Of a stretch of DNA of 64,000 nucleotides, positions 1-12,609 are shown piece after piece. Made by a program: the position numbers and the translations under genes. Where the stretch lies: the NCBI GenBank assembly GCA_002105175.1, contig MCGE01000043.1, positions 248,001 to 312,000 on the forward strand, written 5' to 3'. Origin of the DNA: Absidia repens. Taxonomy: Eukaryota; Mucoromycota; Mucoromycetes; Mucorales; Cunninghamellaceae. The notes under the pieces were generated by a model. It saw only the letters and a program-made list of their open reading frames with translations, was not told the origin of the DNA and ran no database searches. Every line of letters begins with the position of its first letter. The first letter of the stretch is position 1.

Positions 1-1428
1 GGCGGTGCTGAAGGTGTAGGGTAAAAACTTGGAACACCTCAAGAAAAATGAACTTGCCTTACTAAACACACGCCCATTTTTAACATTTTGTAGACGATGG
101 GGACTCAAAGCCAAAAAGGGCCACCAAGCCGTTCGCCACTTTGACGTATGTAACGACCGAACATGTGAATGGCATGAGTACAGCGCCAACCGTATGACCA
201 ACGATCGATGGTACCCGACTGTAGAACAACTCCCACTGGCGACTTGTTTATCATTGGTGGCAGTATCAAAGGCACAAAAGTCAATAATGAACTCGTCAAT
301 GTCCCCTCGTATGAATTCTGGCCTCCTCGACCGGAGCGTGGTCAAGTGCATTTACCATTCTTGGAAGCGCCCACCATGCCCTACAACCTGTAAGTTCGTC
401 GTCATTCCTTTTATTAGAAATTTTTGATCGGTGAACTCAATTTCTCTACGATGATTTAGATACCCTTTTGTGTTTCTTTACCCAATGGTCACCTCTTCAT
501 CTTTGCCAACACCAAATCCATGATTTTCGACTATGAAGCCAACAAAGTGATTCAACAACTACCGGATTTACCAGGCGTGCCTCGCTCGTACCCGTTGACG
601 GGGGGTGCTGTCATGTTACCTTTGGATCCTGCCAACAACTATGCGGTGGAAATTCTGATCTGTGGTGGTTCGGAACGGATGCATGCCAATAGTCCTGCCG
701 ATGCCACCTGTGGCCGCATTAATCTAGACGACACAAAACCGACATGGGAAATGGATACATTTGTGTCACCACGCCTGATGCCCGATGGGGTCATTTTAGC
801 CGATGGATCCATTGGATGGGTCAATGGTTGCCAACGTGGCTGGGCTGGCTACTCACACCGAAATCATGATCCTACCTTCAACCCGCTCATTTATCATCCC
901 AACCAACCCTTTGGCGATCGGTGGCAAAGTGGACTGGCCAACACGACAATTGCAAGGATGTATCATTCAGTGGCACTGACCTTACCTGATGGTCGGATTT
1001 GGATTGCTGGATCCAACAACAATGATCCTCCTGATGTCGATGCGTTGTATCCCACTGAATTCCGTGTCGAATATTTCTCACCACCATATTTGTTCAAAGG
1101 ACCGCGACCGCGTGTGGCCCATGTGCCGTCCCAATGGATCTACGGTGCTTCGTATGACTTTTTGGTCCATCTTCCCTCTCCCAATACAGATCAGCGCCCG
1201 TTGAAGGTTGGTTTATTGCGTCCTGGTTTCAGTACACATTCGCTTCACATGTCGCAACGGTATCTGGTGTTACGCCATACCTTGTCCTCGGATGGCCAAA
1301 CCCTCATTGTCCATGCCCCTCCCAAACCGTCCTTGTTTCCACCAGGAAAAGGGTATCTCTTTGTCGTCCATGATGGTGTGCCGTCCGTAGGTGTTGAGAT
1401 TGATATCCAACCCTCCTCCTCCTCTTAG
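1..1428 (+). CDS. Copper-radical oxidase (glyoxal/galactose oxidase-like), 5'-partial, two apparent frameshifts
   Basis: Family enzymes oxidise aldehydes or primary alcohols, make H2O2, and are usually secreted; the N-terminus with any signal peptide lies before the window. Exons by eye are 1-20, 94-389 and 460-1428, with introns 21-93 and 390-459 (GT...TAG). Seen in order: GGAEGV, then RWYPTVEQLP, whose Tyr matches the first Tyr ligand of glyoxal oxidases; kelch-like GG repeats; ARMYHS (Tyr-His copper ligands); the FSTHSLHMSQR block (second His ligand); and a C-terminal DUF1929-type beta domain ending VGVEIDIQPSSSS. The thioether Cys would be upstream. Two single-base deletions break the frame, in the C run at 231-234 and the T run near 476-480. 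One extra base at each restores family-like sequence, so this is either a young pseudogene or carries consensus errors. The family call is firm; the substrate is unknown. Confidence 0.85.
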
Positions 1429-1821
1429 TATAGTATTAGTGTAGTATAGTTTATATCGGCAATGATTTGTGAAATAAAAAAAAACTAGATCCTTTTTTTT
1501 TTTTTTTTTTTTTTGAAATTTGTTTATATGTCTTTTGACTTCTGCTTAATATAAGCGCGTGTTCTTTGATAGAACCTGCCAAATGTTGAGGAAAAAAAAA
1601 AGACGTCTTCTTCTAGTACAACAACGCATTTTCCCTTGATTAGCATCCTATTGTCTGGGCAACGTAGGTGCCATTCAGTACTTGCCGTCGGGAGTTCAAT
1701 TGTTTTTTTTTTCTTTTGAAAAATTCCTCGGCGCGCTCGATTGTTTTTCATTATTCTTTTTTTTTTTTTTTTTTTTACACCCACACCCACATACATCGTC
1801 ACCATTCCTCTCAGTCAAACT
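1429..1821. other. Intergenic: oxidase 3' end and promoter of the coiled-coil gene
   Basis: No gene is seen. There is an AATAAA-like signal near 1472, T runs at 1493-1514 and 1757-1776, and a short ACCCACACCCACA motif near 1778 that could be promoter sequence. Confidence 0.5.
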
Positions 1822-4748
1822 ATGCCATCTAGACCCAGTTTATCAAGTGGAATTTATTCAAGTAAGTGACACTATTAAGGAAACAACCAGTATCCTCATT
1901 CTCACTGTTTTTTTTTTTTTTTTTTTGTTTCTTCTTCTTTACAGAACGACCCTATTCAAATGAAAAACCTCATGATCAAAATAAACGAGCATCATCACTA
2001 GCACGATCCAGTATTATTTCCAACACATCCTCTTCCTTATATGGCCGACCACCAACCCCACAACACGGTCGTCGTTCGCTTTCACGTCCTGCCCTTGATG
2101 CTGTCGACAATACCCCCATTCCCGCTAACAACACCACCACCTCCACGAAGGACGAAGCGACGGATTGGACCGCCCATCTCCAGGAAATGCAAGGCAGGGA
2201 AAAACAAGCCAACGAACGTGCTTCACGTGCTGAACTGGAGTGTCATGAACTTAACAACAAAATGAAGGATTTAAGGTCATCCCATCATCGTCAAGTACAA
2301 ATCCTTGTGGATGAACTGGAACGGTACAAATCACAACCACGACAACAACACTCACCAACGTCATTGGATGATTCAGCAGCAGCAGCGGTGGTCGATGATG
2401 TGGAATTGATCAAGCAACAAAGGGATGAATTGGTGGAAAAGGTAGATCAATTGACTCTGGAGCATAGCGATCAATGGACGGAATGGCGGGAACGATTGGA
2501 TACCAAGACGCAACGCATCACCCACTTGGAGCAGCAGCAGGCGGACATGCAACAACAGATAACAGCCCTCGAACAACAACTCGCCATGAAAGACCTGCGC
2601 ATCTTGGATCTGGAACAGCATCAACAGGATGACCACACAACAACAACGCAACAACTGACCAAAATGGACGACCAGGTGAAGCAACTGACATCACAACTCA
2701 ACAGCAAGGACGACCAGATCAGGACACTGACCACAGAAATGCACGATCAGACCACCCTCGTCGATGATCTAAAACAACAGCTCACCTTCAAGGACGACCG
2801 TATGTCGACACTCACAGCCCAGGTCGAACGCCTACACCAGGACAACAAGGCGCTCATGACACAGCAACGCGACGGAACCCATGACCTGCAACAGCAACTG
2901 GAGACCGCCAACGCCTTGGTCGACAAAAAAGAACAAGTGATTCGCGAATTGGAAGACCAGCTGGACGACAAATACAAAACCACCGCCGAACTTCAACAAC
3001 AGATGCACGACCACGAGACCGAAGCGGCGTATACAGCCTCTCGCCTCGATCAATTGACCAAGCAGCTGGAGATCGCCAAGGACGAAGTGCAACGATTGGA
3101 ACAACAAGATGATGTACGATCACAACTCGACACTGCTCAGCATCAACTCAAACGGGACGCGGACGACATGGCGCACCTGAAGAAACAACTCCAATTGGAT
3201 GCAGACGACATGGCGCACCTGAAAAAGCAACTCGAGAGTGCGCGCGACGAAAATAGATCTCTGGCGAAACAAATCAATACTCAACAGGATGAACTCGATA
3301 TGCAGTTAGCCAAGGTCAAGCAAGTACATCGCTCGGAGGTGACCCGGTTGGAACGTCGTATCAAGGACTTTGAAAACGATCAGCAGGTGCAATTTGATAG
3401 CCATCAGGCGGTGACCACCGACTACACAGACAAGATCATGGCGCTGGAGCAACAGGTGGCGGCCGTTGAACATCAACTCAAGACCGAACGGAAAACCCAA
3501 CTCGACAACAACCAGGCGATGGCGGCGGAACGTATGGACAAGATCATAGAGCTCGAACAACAAGTCACTTCGTCGCAGCGTGCGCACACACTCACCACCC
3601 GGCAATTGGACGAGACAAGGCAGCGGTTGGCGGCGGCAACAGCCCAGGTGGAACAACTCCAACAGCAGCAAGACGAGCTCGATGACAAGGCCAAGCAACA
3701 AGTGGATCCTTTGCGTGCCCAGGTGACGACCCTCAAGCAGCAGATGGCGGATGCCAAGGCGCGGGTGTACGAGCTGGAAACGACGGTGCTGGAGATGGAC
3801 GAACAACAACGACAAAACGAAGTGGGGATCAAGAAACGCATGCAGGACCAACACCGCGTAGCGCTGGCGACATTGCAGCAAGACCGTGATGGATTGGCGG
3901 CGACGGTGACGGAGCTGCGCGATTCATTGGCACGACACCAACGACACCAAGCGACGACGATCGATGAGCGACAAACGGTGATTCAGCAATTGGAGCGTGA
4001 TCTTCAGCAACAGCAGGATATGGTGGCGACGTTACGCAGCCAGCAGATGCATGTCAAGCGGGACCTCGACAGCAAGCAGCAGCACCTGGACGAGATGACG
4101 GCACGGTTAGCGGACAGGGACCAAGCGGTGTCCCAGCTTCAACAGGACCGCGACCAACGCAGCTCGACCGAGGCGACCAAGGACGAAAAGATCTCCAGGC
4201 TGGAACGGGCGATGTCGAATGTGGCGATTGAAATGAACAACATGTCCCGGACGCTCAGCCAGTACGATACCGAACGCACTCAGCTCCAGCAACAAATGAT
4301 GCGCACCGAGAAAGACCGCCATGCGCTGCAGCGCCAGCTCGCCGACATGCAAGTGGATGTGGATCGCCATGCCGTGGCGATGCAACGCAAGCAGGACCAG
4401 CTGGATCAATGGCAACGGGACCACGTCAAGGTGTTGGAGGAGTTGGAGGATCGCACCAACTATGCTCTCGAATTGGAAGAACGCGCCCACCACATGGCCC
4501 TGGAAAACGAACGCCTCCAAGGGATTGCCGCCACCATGGAAAAACGCTCCCTACAATTGGATGAATTGGAACAGTCCGTGCAGGCCGTCAACCGCCAGCT
4601 GGCAATTGCCCTTGATGAACGCCAGGAACTCGAGTTGCGCCATGCAGATCTCATCAAAGTCCTCGATAAGGCAAGGCAGTCTGCTGGCTCTTGTTTGCGC
4701 ATGATTGATTTGATTGAAACCCACCCCTTCCCACCCCTCTGTAGTTAG
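1822..4748 (+). CDS. Long coiled-coil protein, 947 aa, function not recognised
   Basis: Two exons, 1822-1861 and 1945-4748, with intron 1862-1944 (GTAAGT, T-rich, ACAG). The start MPSRPSLSS is preferred because the only other in-frame starts lie inside the intron. After a Ser/Arg/Pro-rich head of about 75 residues, almost the whole protein is Gln/Glu/Leu-rich heptad sequence (LEQQ, LTAQVE, LKKQL repeats). A near-duplicate DADDMAHLKKQL unit lies around 3154-3230. No enzyme or membrane segment is visible, and the last 20 residues leave the coiled coil (ending HPFPPLCS). Proteins of this shape are commonly golgins, spindle-pole or septum scaffolds or tethers, but nothing here decides which. The frame is intact throughout, unlike the neighbouring oxidase. 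Confidence 0.8.
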
Positions 4749-5072
4749 TCCTTGTTCTCTCTTTACATATATATATATACTCCCAATCTTGTTTTTTTTT
4801 TTTTAAATTATATATCTTGTCTCTCCCATTTTATCTATTTTTAATAAAACGATCATCGTTTTTTTTTTTTATTTGAAATTGTCTCTGATTTGATGATGTC
4901 TGTTGGGCGGATGTTTGGCATTGTGATGCCATTTTAGTGGACGCGAACGACGGGGTTTCAACCGGATTTTTTTTGACATATCCACCAAAAAAAAAAAAAA
5001 GCGCGCGTTCGTCTGTTTTTTTTTTTACTTTTTTTTCTTTCTTCGCCTCCATTCCGTTTTTATTTTGTTATC
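4749..5072. other. Intergenic between the coiled-coil gene and MSH6
   Basis: Holds a TATATATATA stretch (4766-4777), an AATAAA signal near 4842, several T runs, and the MSH6 promoter with the two GCG motifs annotated separately. No coding potential was seen. Confidence 0.5.
4939..5013 (+). promoter_or_regulatory. Possible MBF/E2F-like sites upstream of MSH6
   Basis: Two related motifs in opposite orientation, GGACGCGAACGAC (from about 4939) and GCGCGCGTTCGTC (from 5001), lie roughly 60-135 bp before the MSH6 start. Both contain an (A)CGCG core next to a CGAAC/GTTCG half. In yeasts, mismatch-repair genes are often driven at G1/S through ACGCG(T)-type sites bound by MBF, which makes the position suggestive. 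The assignment is inference from motif and position only. Confidence 0.3.
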
Positions 5073-8000
5073 ATGTCGGGTGGATCCAAACAACCTGTCA
5101 AAGGACAACGGACATTGTTTTCGTTTTTCAAACAACCCAATGCTGTGGAAAAGTCTCCCTCTCAACAACAAACAACAGCAAGCACTGAATCGCTCAAGAT
5201 CAAAGATCCACTTCCTCGTGTTGTCCCCACCGCCAAGGATCCACTGCCCAAGGTGCAAAACAAAATCAACGAGAAGAATCAAGGTCAAGATTCCCCTAGT
5301 AGTAGCAGCAATAGCAGTAACAATGGCAGCAGGCAAACGGTAAATAACCCCCCGCGCCCTAAACGAACTAAAACGATAGACACACACTCACATTGAACAC
5401 CTCATTCTTTTTTTTTTTTTTTTGAATTCAGGGTCGGGCCAAAAAACGCATCACTTATACCGAATCCGATGGCGGCGACGATGATGACGATAGTGATGAC
5501 GAGATGCCCGTGCGCTCTGGTAAAAAAAGTTTAACTCAATTAACAACACCAACGAGGGACTCACGGGCTTGAATTTTTCTTCCATAGGCAACAGTAAACG
5601 AAGAAAGCGTCGTGCGATATTGGACGACGATGACGATAGTGGCGATGATTTCAAACCCGATGAAGCCATTGTCCATCACTCGGACAGTGAGGATGAAAAA
5701 ATGATGGATGCCTCAGGTACAAATGCCACCCGATATATATGTGTGTGTGTGTGATCAGCAAAACTCAACTCTTCTTTTTTTTTTTTTTATTAGTGTTCTT
5801 TAGTGATGAAGACATTGATGACAACAACCCCATACCCAACAAGGCAGCCGTGCAAATGTCCCCTCTTGACGAAAAATTCAAGGTAAACGGGGATCACACT
5901 CTCAAACATAGCGGGCACATTGTCTAAGATCGATTTTTTTTTTTTTTTTTTCGTATGGGTAGAAATTCCACATGGGCTCACCTGTCGCCACCACCACTAA
6001 CAAACCGATGAAAAAGGTCAGCAGTCCATTTTCCACAACGATTACTACCAAGCAAGAAAAACAACAGGTAAGAAATGAAAGTGTGTGTGTGTTGTTGGTT
6101 GGCATCCACTGATCCCTTTGTTTTTTTTTTAATTGCTATCTGTAGGGCCGAAATAAATCTTTCAAGGAAAAAAACGAATTGCGGTATAGTTGGTTGGCCG
6201 ATCAAAAAGATGCCAATCGTAATCCACCCTGTAAGTGAGCCTTCAACAAATCAGCATTGGCTTGGATCCTGATGGTTTTTTTTTTTTTTTGTGTTTTGTT
6301 TTAGCTTCTCCCGATTATGATCCTCGGACGTTATATGTGCCTGCTTCGGCATGGAAGAACTTCACTCCGTTTGAAAAACAGTTTTGGGAAGTCAAGGCCA
6401 AGAATTGGGATTCGGTAAGAGGTGCCTTCGACCCCTGATCTCATCTCACTTGCCACTCACACCCACCTCGTTACTCCATTTTTTTTTTTTTCTTTTGTCA
6501 TGTATAGGTCGTCTTTTTCAAAAAGGGCAAATTCTATGGTAAGTTTGCTTTCATTTCTGCCAAGTGATCCATCGTGACTGACTGTTTTTTTTTTGTGCCA
6601 TCAGAATTATATGAAAAGGATGCAGATATTGGCCATCAAGATTTTGATTTGAAAATGACCGATCGTGTGAACATGCGGATGGTGGGTGTTCCTGAATCGT
6701 CGTTCGATTACTGGGCGGCTCAATTTATTGCAAGAGGGTAAAAATCAAACAGAAGAAAAAAACAAAACAAAAAAAAAAACTCAGTGTGCTTGATGAACTT
6801 ATCTATATCTATATCATAGACACAAGGTTGCACGTGTGGATCAAATGGAAAATGCGATTGGAAAAAGCATGCGCGATCGACAATCAACGGATACTAAGGC
6901 AGATAAGGTGATCCGACGTGAACTGACCGCGGTGTTAACAGCAGGCACGTTGGTGGATTCTGGGTTATTGACGGATGATATGGGCACATACTGCATGTCG
7001 ATCAAGGTAAAAAAAAAAAAAACCACACACGCACATATATATATGATGGGACGATCTTTTTCTTACCTCTTGGTGCTCATTAGGAATTTTGTCCAAATGA
7101 ACATGCCGACCCTGTGTACGGGATTTGTTTTGTGGATACTGCTACGGCCGGATTCAATTTAGTGACTTTCCAAGATGATAAAAACCGTACCAATTTTGAA
7201 ACGTTAATCATGCAAATCAAACCTAGGGAACTGGTAACCGAAAAGGTAAAACTACACATACATATAAAATTATATATGGATACAACAATGGATTGACGGA
7301 CTGACGTTTGTTGTTGTTGGGGGGGATGGTAAATAGGGTCGACTCAGTGCTAGCACCAACCGCATTCTGAAAAACTGTCTCAACAACCCTATTTGGAACA
7401 TGCTGAGTCCTGGCTCGGAATTCTGGGACGAACGTGTCACTAGTGATGAAATCCATATTGCCGGCTACTTTACTGAACAAGAACAACAAAAAGGGGACGA
7501 TGTGGATATGGAATCAAATGGTAAATAATGAAGAAATTGCACATATTTTGTAAATAGATCACTCAACCTCTTTCTCTTGAACATATAGACACATGGCCGC
7601 CTGCTTTACAAACAGCCTCCAAGACCCCGATTTTGATGTCTGCACTGGGAGGATTAATTTGGTACCTGAGATCAGTAAGGACACTCCCCTTTTTTTTCTT
7701 CTTTGGATGGCTGAAGATGAAGATAAAACACCACGGAACTCACCTTTTTTTTTTTTTTTTTTTATAGTTGAAATTGGATAAGGAACTCCTTTCGGTGAAA
7801 AATATCCAACCTTATGACCCATTACAAAATGCCACGAGTTTGGTCCTGGATGGACAAACGTTGATGAATTTGGAAATTTTTGAAAACTCACTGGATGGAT
7901 CGATCGAGGGCACCGTATTCAAATTATTGGCCAACAGTATTACCCCTTTTGGCAAACGTCTGTTCAAACGATGGTTATGTCATCCGTTACGCCAACTCAA

Positions 8001-10357
8001 GGATATCAATGATCGACAAGATGCAGTAGAAGATCTCATCCACATGCCCGATGTGCGTGACCAGCTGGCATCGGTGTTTGCGACGTTGCCCGATTTGGAG
8101 CGTCAGATCTCTCGTATCCACGCAAAACGTTGTACGGTGCCTGAATTCTTGACCACCCTGGATGGCTTCAGAAAAGCAAAGGTAAAAATAATGGTGTGGG
8201 AAGGAGTTACCAACAAAAAGGGAAGAACTTATCACTGACACTTTCTGTGTGTATAGGCTCTTATCGATGATTTGGCGCCCTTGTGTGCTTCTTTCCAGTC
8301 GACATTGTTGACTTCACTTGTGACGGAATTCCCACCTTTGGATGACCAGCTTACCTACTTTGCCGAGGCGTTTGTGGTGACTGAAGTAGATATTGATTGT
8401 AAGACTTTTTTTTAAAAAGACCAACAGCAACAACAACACACCGCTCAACGAGTCTTTTCTTTGTAGATAAAAAAATGACGGTGGTTATTCCAAAAGACGG
8501 CGTTGATGAGGCTTGGGATGATATCAACGATGATATTAAGGCATTGAGAACCCAGTTTCAAGATCACTTAAAGGAAATGAAACGCGAAATCAAGTAAGTA
8601 CATAGCCACCCACCACCCATTTCATCAAACGACGACGTCTCCCCCTCCCCACTCACTGTATTATTTTTTTTAAATAGATGTTCTCAATTGGAATACAAGG
8701 ATATGGGCAAAGAAATCTATCAAATCGAAGTACCGAAAAATGTCAAGGTGCCCAAGAATTGGTTCTGCACATCATCCACTTCAGTAAGGGAAAAAAAAAC
8801 AGACTCCCCACCGAACTCTCTCTGACTTTTTTTTTTTTTTTTTTAAAAATGATAGAAAGTGACTCGGTTTTGGTCACCGACCTTACAAGACCTGATCCCA
8901 AAGTACAAAGAACAATTGGAAATCAAGAATGCTTATACCAAGGACTTTACCAAAGTGGTGTATGGGAAATTCGATGCGCATTACAACATGTGGATGGCCG
9001 CTGTGCAGCAATTGGCCCACTTGGATGCTCTGTTGGGTCTTTCGGAAGGGTCCACTAAAATAGGCGGTAAGCAGCAGCAGCAGCAGCAGCAGCACTTTTG
9101 AATAGACACTGGGGGGGGGGAAACCAGGAATAGAAACTCATCTTTTTTTTTTTTTTTTATTGGAAAATTGGTTAGAACCGGCATGCCGACCTGAATTCAC
9201 CGACCAAGAAACAAGTGTATTGGAATTTGAAGAACTCCGTCATCCATGTGTGGTTGCTGGGTAAAGAAAAGAAAAAAAAAAAGAAAGAACAGGATCTGTG
9301 TATATATTGACTTGCATTTGATGTAGCCCCTCCACCGACTTTATTCCCAATGATGTGAAACTGGGCGACAAGGACGAACCGAATATCACCGTATTGACAG
9401 GACCCAATATGGGCGGTAAATCGACCCTTTTGCGTCAGGTAAAAAAAGGAAGAAACAAAAAGGGGGGGCGTACTTCATATCTATATATCTCATGTTGGCG
9501 GCTTTTTTTTTTTTTTTTTTTTTTTTTTTGGTGGGGGAGAATAGACTTGTGTGGCGATTATCATGGCACAACTCGGTGGCTATGTCCCAGCAAAATCATG
9601 CCGTATGACCGCCTGTGATCGGATCTACACACGGATTGGTGCGAATGACAACATCATGGCTGGCCAATCGACGTTTATGGTGGAATTAGCAGAAACATCG
9701 AAAATCCTTCACGAAGCCACACCACGGTCCATGGTGATTCTGGATGAATTAGGCCGTGGCACATCGACTTTTGACGGCTATGCCATTGCGTACTCGGTGC
9801 TTCATTACTTGGCTACTCATGTAGGCTGCCTGGCCATGTTCTCCACACATTACCATACCTTGTGTCGTGAATTTGAACGAAATCCTTGTATCAAGAATAT
9901 GCACATGTAAGTTTTTTTTTTTTTTTTTTTTTTTGAAGGGAGTGAACTCATACCACTTATTTTTTTTATTAGGGGGTATATGATGGATGAGGATGAACAT
10001 CGGGTGATCTTTATGTACAAATTGACAAATGGCATCTGTGAAAAATCCTTTGGGATGAACGTAGCGAACATGGCAGGGATTCCAAAACCCATCATTGACA
10101 AGGCAACCACCATTGCAGATACCTTTGAACAAACACACAAACGCAACGATAGTACCACCACGACATCGAGTACCAACGCAACAAGTAAGCTTCGTTTGAC
10201 ACCTGCGGTCCTGGCGGATTTCTCTTATCTCATGCAATTGACAAACAACAACAACAGCAGCAGCAAAGAAACAAGCATGTCGGCGGATCGGCAGCGGCAA
10301 TCAAGAGCTCTACGCACCATCCTCAAATCTTTTGGCTCCATTGAATCATTATCATAG
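5073..10357 (+). CDS. MSH6: DNA mismatch repair protein Msh6 (MutS homologue), 1199 aa, 22 exons
   Basis: Partners Msh2 as MutS-alpha in the nucleus, binding base mismatches and small loops. Exons: 5073-5339, 5432-5519, 5588-5716, 5794-5882, 5963-6067, 6146-6230, 6305-6414, 6508-6538, 6605-6737, 6820-7006, 7084-7245, 7337-7520, 7589-7674, 7768-8181, 8257-8398, 8467-8593, 8678-8783, 8856-9066, 9176-9260, 9327-9438, 9545-9906, 9973-10357. All joins keep one frame. PCNA-binding PIP box QRTLFSFF at residues 12-19; acidic, disordered N-terminal region; the Msh6 [11 protein letters not shown] block; mismatch-reading Phe-Tyr-Glu in KGKFYELYEKDA at 300-302; [11 protein letters not shown]; MutS core and lever; Walker [10 protein letters not shown] at 939-947; STFMVEL signature; Walker [12 protein letters not shown] with Asp1018-Glu1019; C-terminal dimerisation region. 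Length is close to yeast Msh6. The last splice leads to a conserved MutS tail ([13 protein letters not shown]). Confidence 0.97.
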
Positions 10358-11229
10358 TTCATGTTAGTAGCCGTTTGTATAGTTATAGCCAAAAACAAGA
10401 TGTAGTGTATAGTTTGTTTGATGTGTTGATGTTGAAATAAATAAGAAAAGATTTGTATAATATATGTTGTCAGTCCCCTCCCCCCCTTTTTTTTTTTGAT
10501 GATGGTGATCCGAAATTTATCGGCGTTCACACGATTTTTTTTTATCTACCAGGTCCAATCAAGTATTTTGGTGTAGGCAAAATTAGTATAGCGTGCAATG
10601 ACTTGATATTGATTGTTTTTGTCCATCAGACTCAATAAAAAAAAAAAAAAAAAAAAAAGCTGGGATCAATCGAACTTGAATAGTATTCCTAATTGAAAGT
10701 GAAGGTATAAAATACACAGAGTAGGAACTGACTGGTATGCTATGTATTCATGGTGTAAGGGGATTGATCATCAACTATATTTAAAAATAAAAAGACGAAT
10801 AGAATAGCGCAAAGTGGATAACAGTTAGTCGGTTGAGATAAAAAAAAAAAAAGGGGTGCATATAAACTCGGGGGGATAGTTGACGCTAATCTAAAGAGAA
10901 ACAAAAGGAGAAATAATGAAAACCATCCAACTGTAGAAGTCAAACGCATACTGTTAGAGAAAGGCTATATTGGTGTACAAAGGACAACGAAATATTTTAT
11001 TCATATATAGATATATTATAAAAAAGTTTAATAACGAATGCTAGGCTAGGCAAAGAAAGGTTGTATGAGACTAAATCTAATGGTGAGTTCTTCCAACGCA
11101 TCCAAAATGAAAGAGGTTCCTTCATGCATGTCTATATTATATTTTTTTCAACCCCTCCACTTGGGTCACCATTGAACGCTAATCCAAGATCACCAATCAC
11201 TTTATTGAGGTTTCAATGAAAAACGATGT

Positions 11230-11281
<52 letters not shown>

Positions 11282-11381
11282 AGAAAGGGGGAGGGAAGAA
11301 AAAAAGAAAAGTGCTCATACTGTCACAGGATTGTAAATACCAGCCAATAAATAATTCATTCACCGCTCAATTCACACTGTA
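10358..11381. other. Intergenic after MSH6, no gene seen
   Basis: AATAAATAAG at 10436-10445 fits an MSH6 polyadenylation signal. The rest is AT-rich with A runs at 10637-10658 and a 49-base A run at 11231-11279, the longest homopolymer in the window. No plausible ORF or RNA gene was found on either strand. Confidence 0.6.
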
Positions 11382-12384
11382 CAGTGCCCTAACAAAGAAA
11401 ATGCACACTTTTTGAAATACCGCTTTTTTTATTTTATATAATTAATCTTTAAACATCGTTACTTCAGTTACAAGAAATAAAAATAAAAACCATTCTGATA
11501 TTTAAAAAGGTGTACTTCTAAGCTTTTTATTGATATCAAATAAGATATATTTTCTTTAAAAAAAAAAAAATTACGCCTACCACCGGGTGGCACCTCCTTT
11601 TGCACGGATCACTGCCTCTATTCTTTCTGGCATGGAATCTATTAAATAATTCCAATCTTCAGGCGTAAATGAGTTCCAGCAGTTAACAATGTTGTAAAAT
11701 AGGTTTTTTGTAAAATAATAAAGTCAAAAGTACGATGAGAATGTTGTTAACCTTTATTTGATATGTATAAATCAAGCATCTTTTTATAATGATGTGATTA
11801 TGGTATGAAACAGTATAACTACTACTACAGTTTGATATAATAAATGGGTTTCTTTTTCAAAGACATGAAAAAGTGAAATCAGATCATGACACCCATATAT
11901 GATCTGAGCCCTTGCATTGTAGCGCTGAATTTCAATCTATTTTTATTTCACTTGCATTGTGCCTGATTCACATCAATGTCACACTTTATTTTATTTCTTT
12001 GCTACATTCATATGCAAAATACAACAATGGCGATTCTCATGAACAAGTCTCTTCAGTTGCCTGATATTACGTTCGTTTAATTTTTTTTTGCGTCCGGTAC
12101 CTTTTTTGCGCTCGAGACTGCCAGTTTTTTCGAATGCTGTAATCAGTCGACATATCGTGGTGCGATGCACGTTGAATTCATCTGCAATTTTCCCGGGTTT
12201 GAGACCAGCTTTATGGAAGGCGATCGCTTGTGCTTTTTGTACAGTTGTTAAAGCCATAGTTTGAGTAAAAAAGAATACACCGTATACGCGTAGAAATAGG
12301 AGCAATACGACTTTTCATTTTTACGGTTCTGGTTACTTCCAAGCGGTATCTCAAAAAGTGTGCATTTTCTTTGTTAGGGCACTG
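11382..12384 (-). mobile_element. Tc1/mariner element remnant (copy 1) with gutted transposase
   Basis: TA duplications at 11380-11381 and 12385-12386 flank terminal inverted repeats of about 44 bp that begin CAGTGCCCTAACAAAGAAAA and differ at one position. On the minus strand 12257 to 12027 encodes a transposase N-terminus starting MALTTVQKAQ, with a helix-turn-helix (IADEFNVHRTTICRLI) and a basic linker. The strand from about 11689 to 11577 encodes the C-terminus (LIDSMPERIEAVI, ending ATRW). The DDE catalytic core, roughly 670 bp compared with the intact copy at 40792, is missing and a solo LTR stands in its place. The element is not autonomous. Confidence 0.85.
11690..12026 (-). mobile_element. 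Solo LTR, family A (same family as the chromovirus at 41030)
   Basis: Reverse complement matches the 348-bp chromovirus LTR over its length, with TGTTGTA/TACAACA ends and the shared block around ATATATGGGTGTCATGATC (here with substitutions). The 5-bp flanks (AACAA, ATGGC) do not match, unlike most LTRs here. Confidence 0.85.
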
Positions 12385-12386
12385 TA

Positions 12387-12609
12387 CTGTACAGTACAGT
12401 ACAGGTTTTCCGGTTGAAATTTAGACGTTTTTTTGTTCTTTTTAGACGAAAATAAACTCCGCTCGAGACAATTAAGCTTTCAGCTTCAGACATTTTATTC
12501 AGCATAATATGACGAAATGAAAACAAGGTTTAGACAATCTTTTATTCTATTTTAGACCAATCTCTTTTTGAAGGCACCTATCCCAATATGATTCTGCGTG
12601 CGTAATCCA
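12387..12609. other. Short unassigned spacer with an ACTGTACAGTACAGTAC palindrome
   Basis: The stretch next to the Tc1 end is a run of GTAC-centred palindromes. The remainder shows no gene. Confidence 0.4.

Noticed and set aside
3306..3881. 191-residue minus-strand ORF across the coiled-coil gene
   Set aside because: It is a shadow of a CAA/CAG-rich coding strand (Leu-rich on the reverse) with no independent signal.
9749..10300. 183-residue minus-strand ORF across MSH6 exons 21-22
   Set aside because: It crosses confirmed exons and an intron poly(T) tract read as poly(Lys), so it is an overlap artefact.
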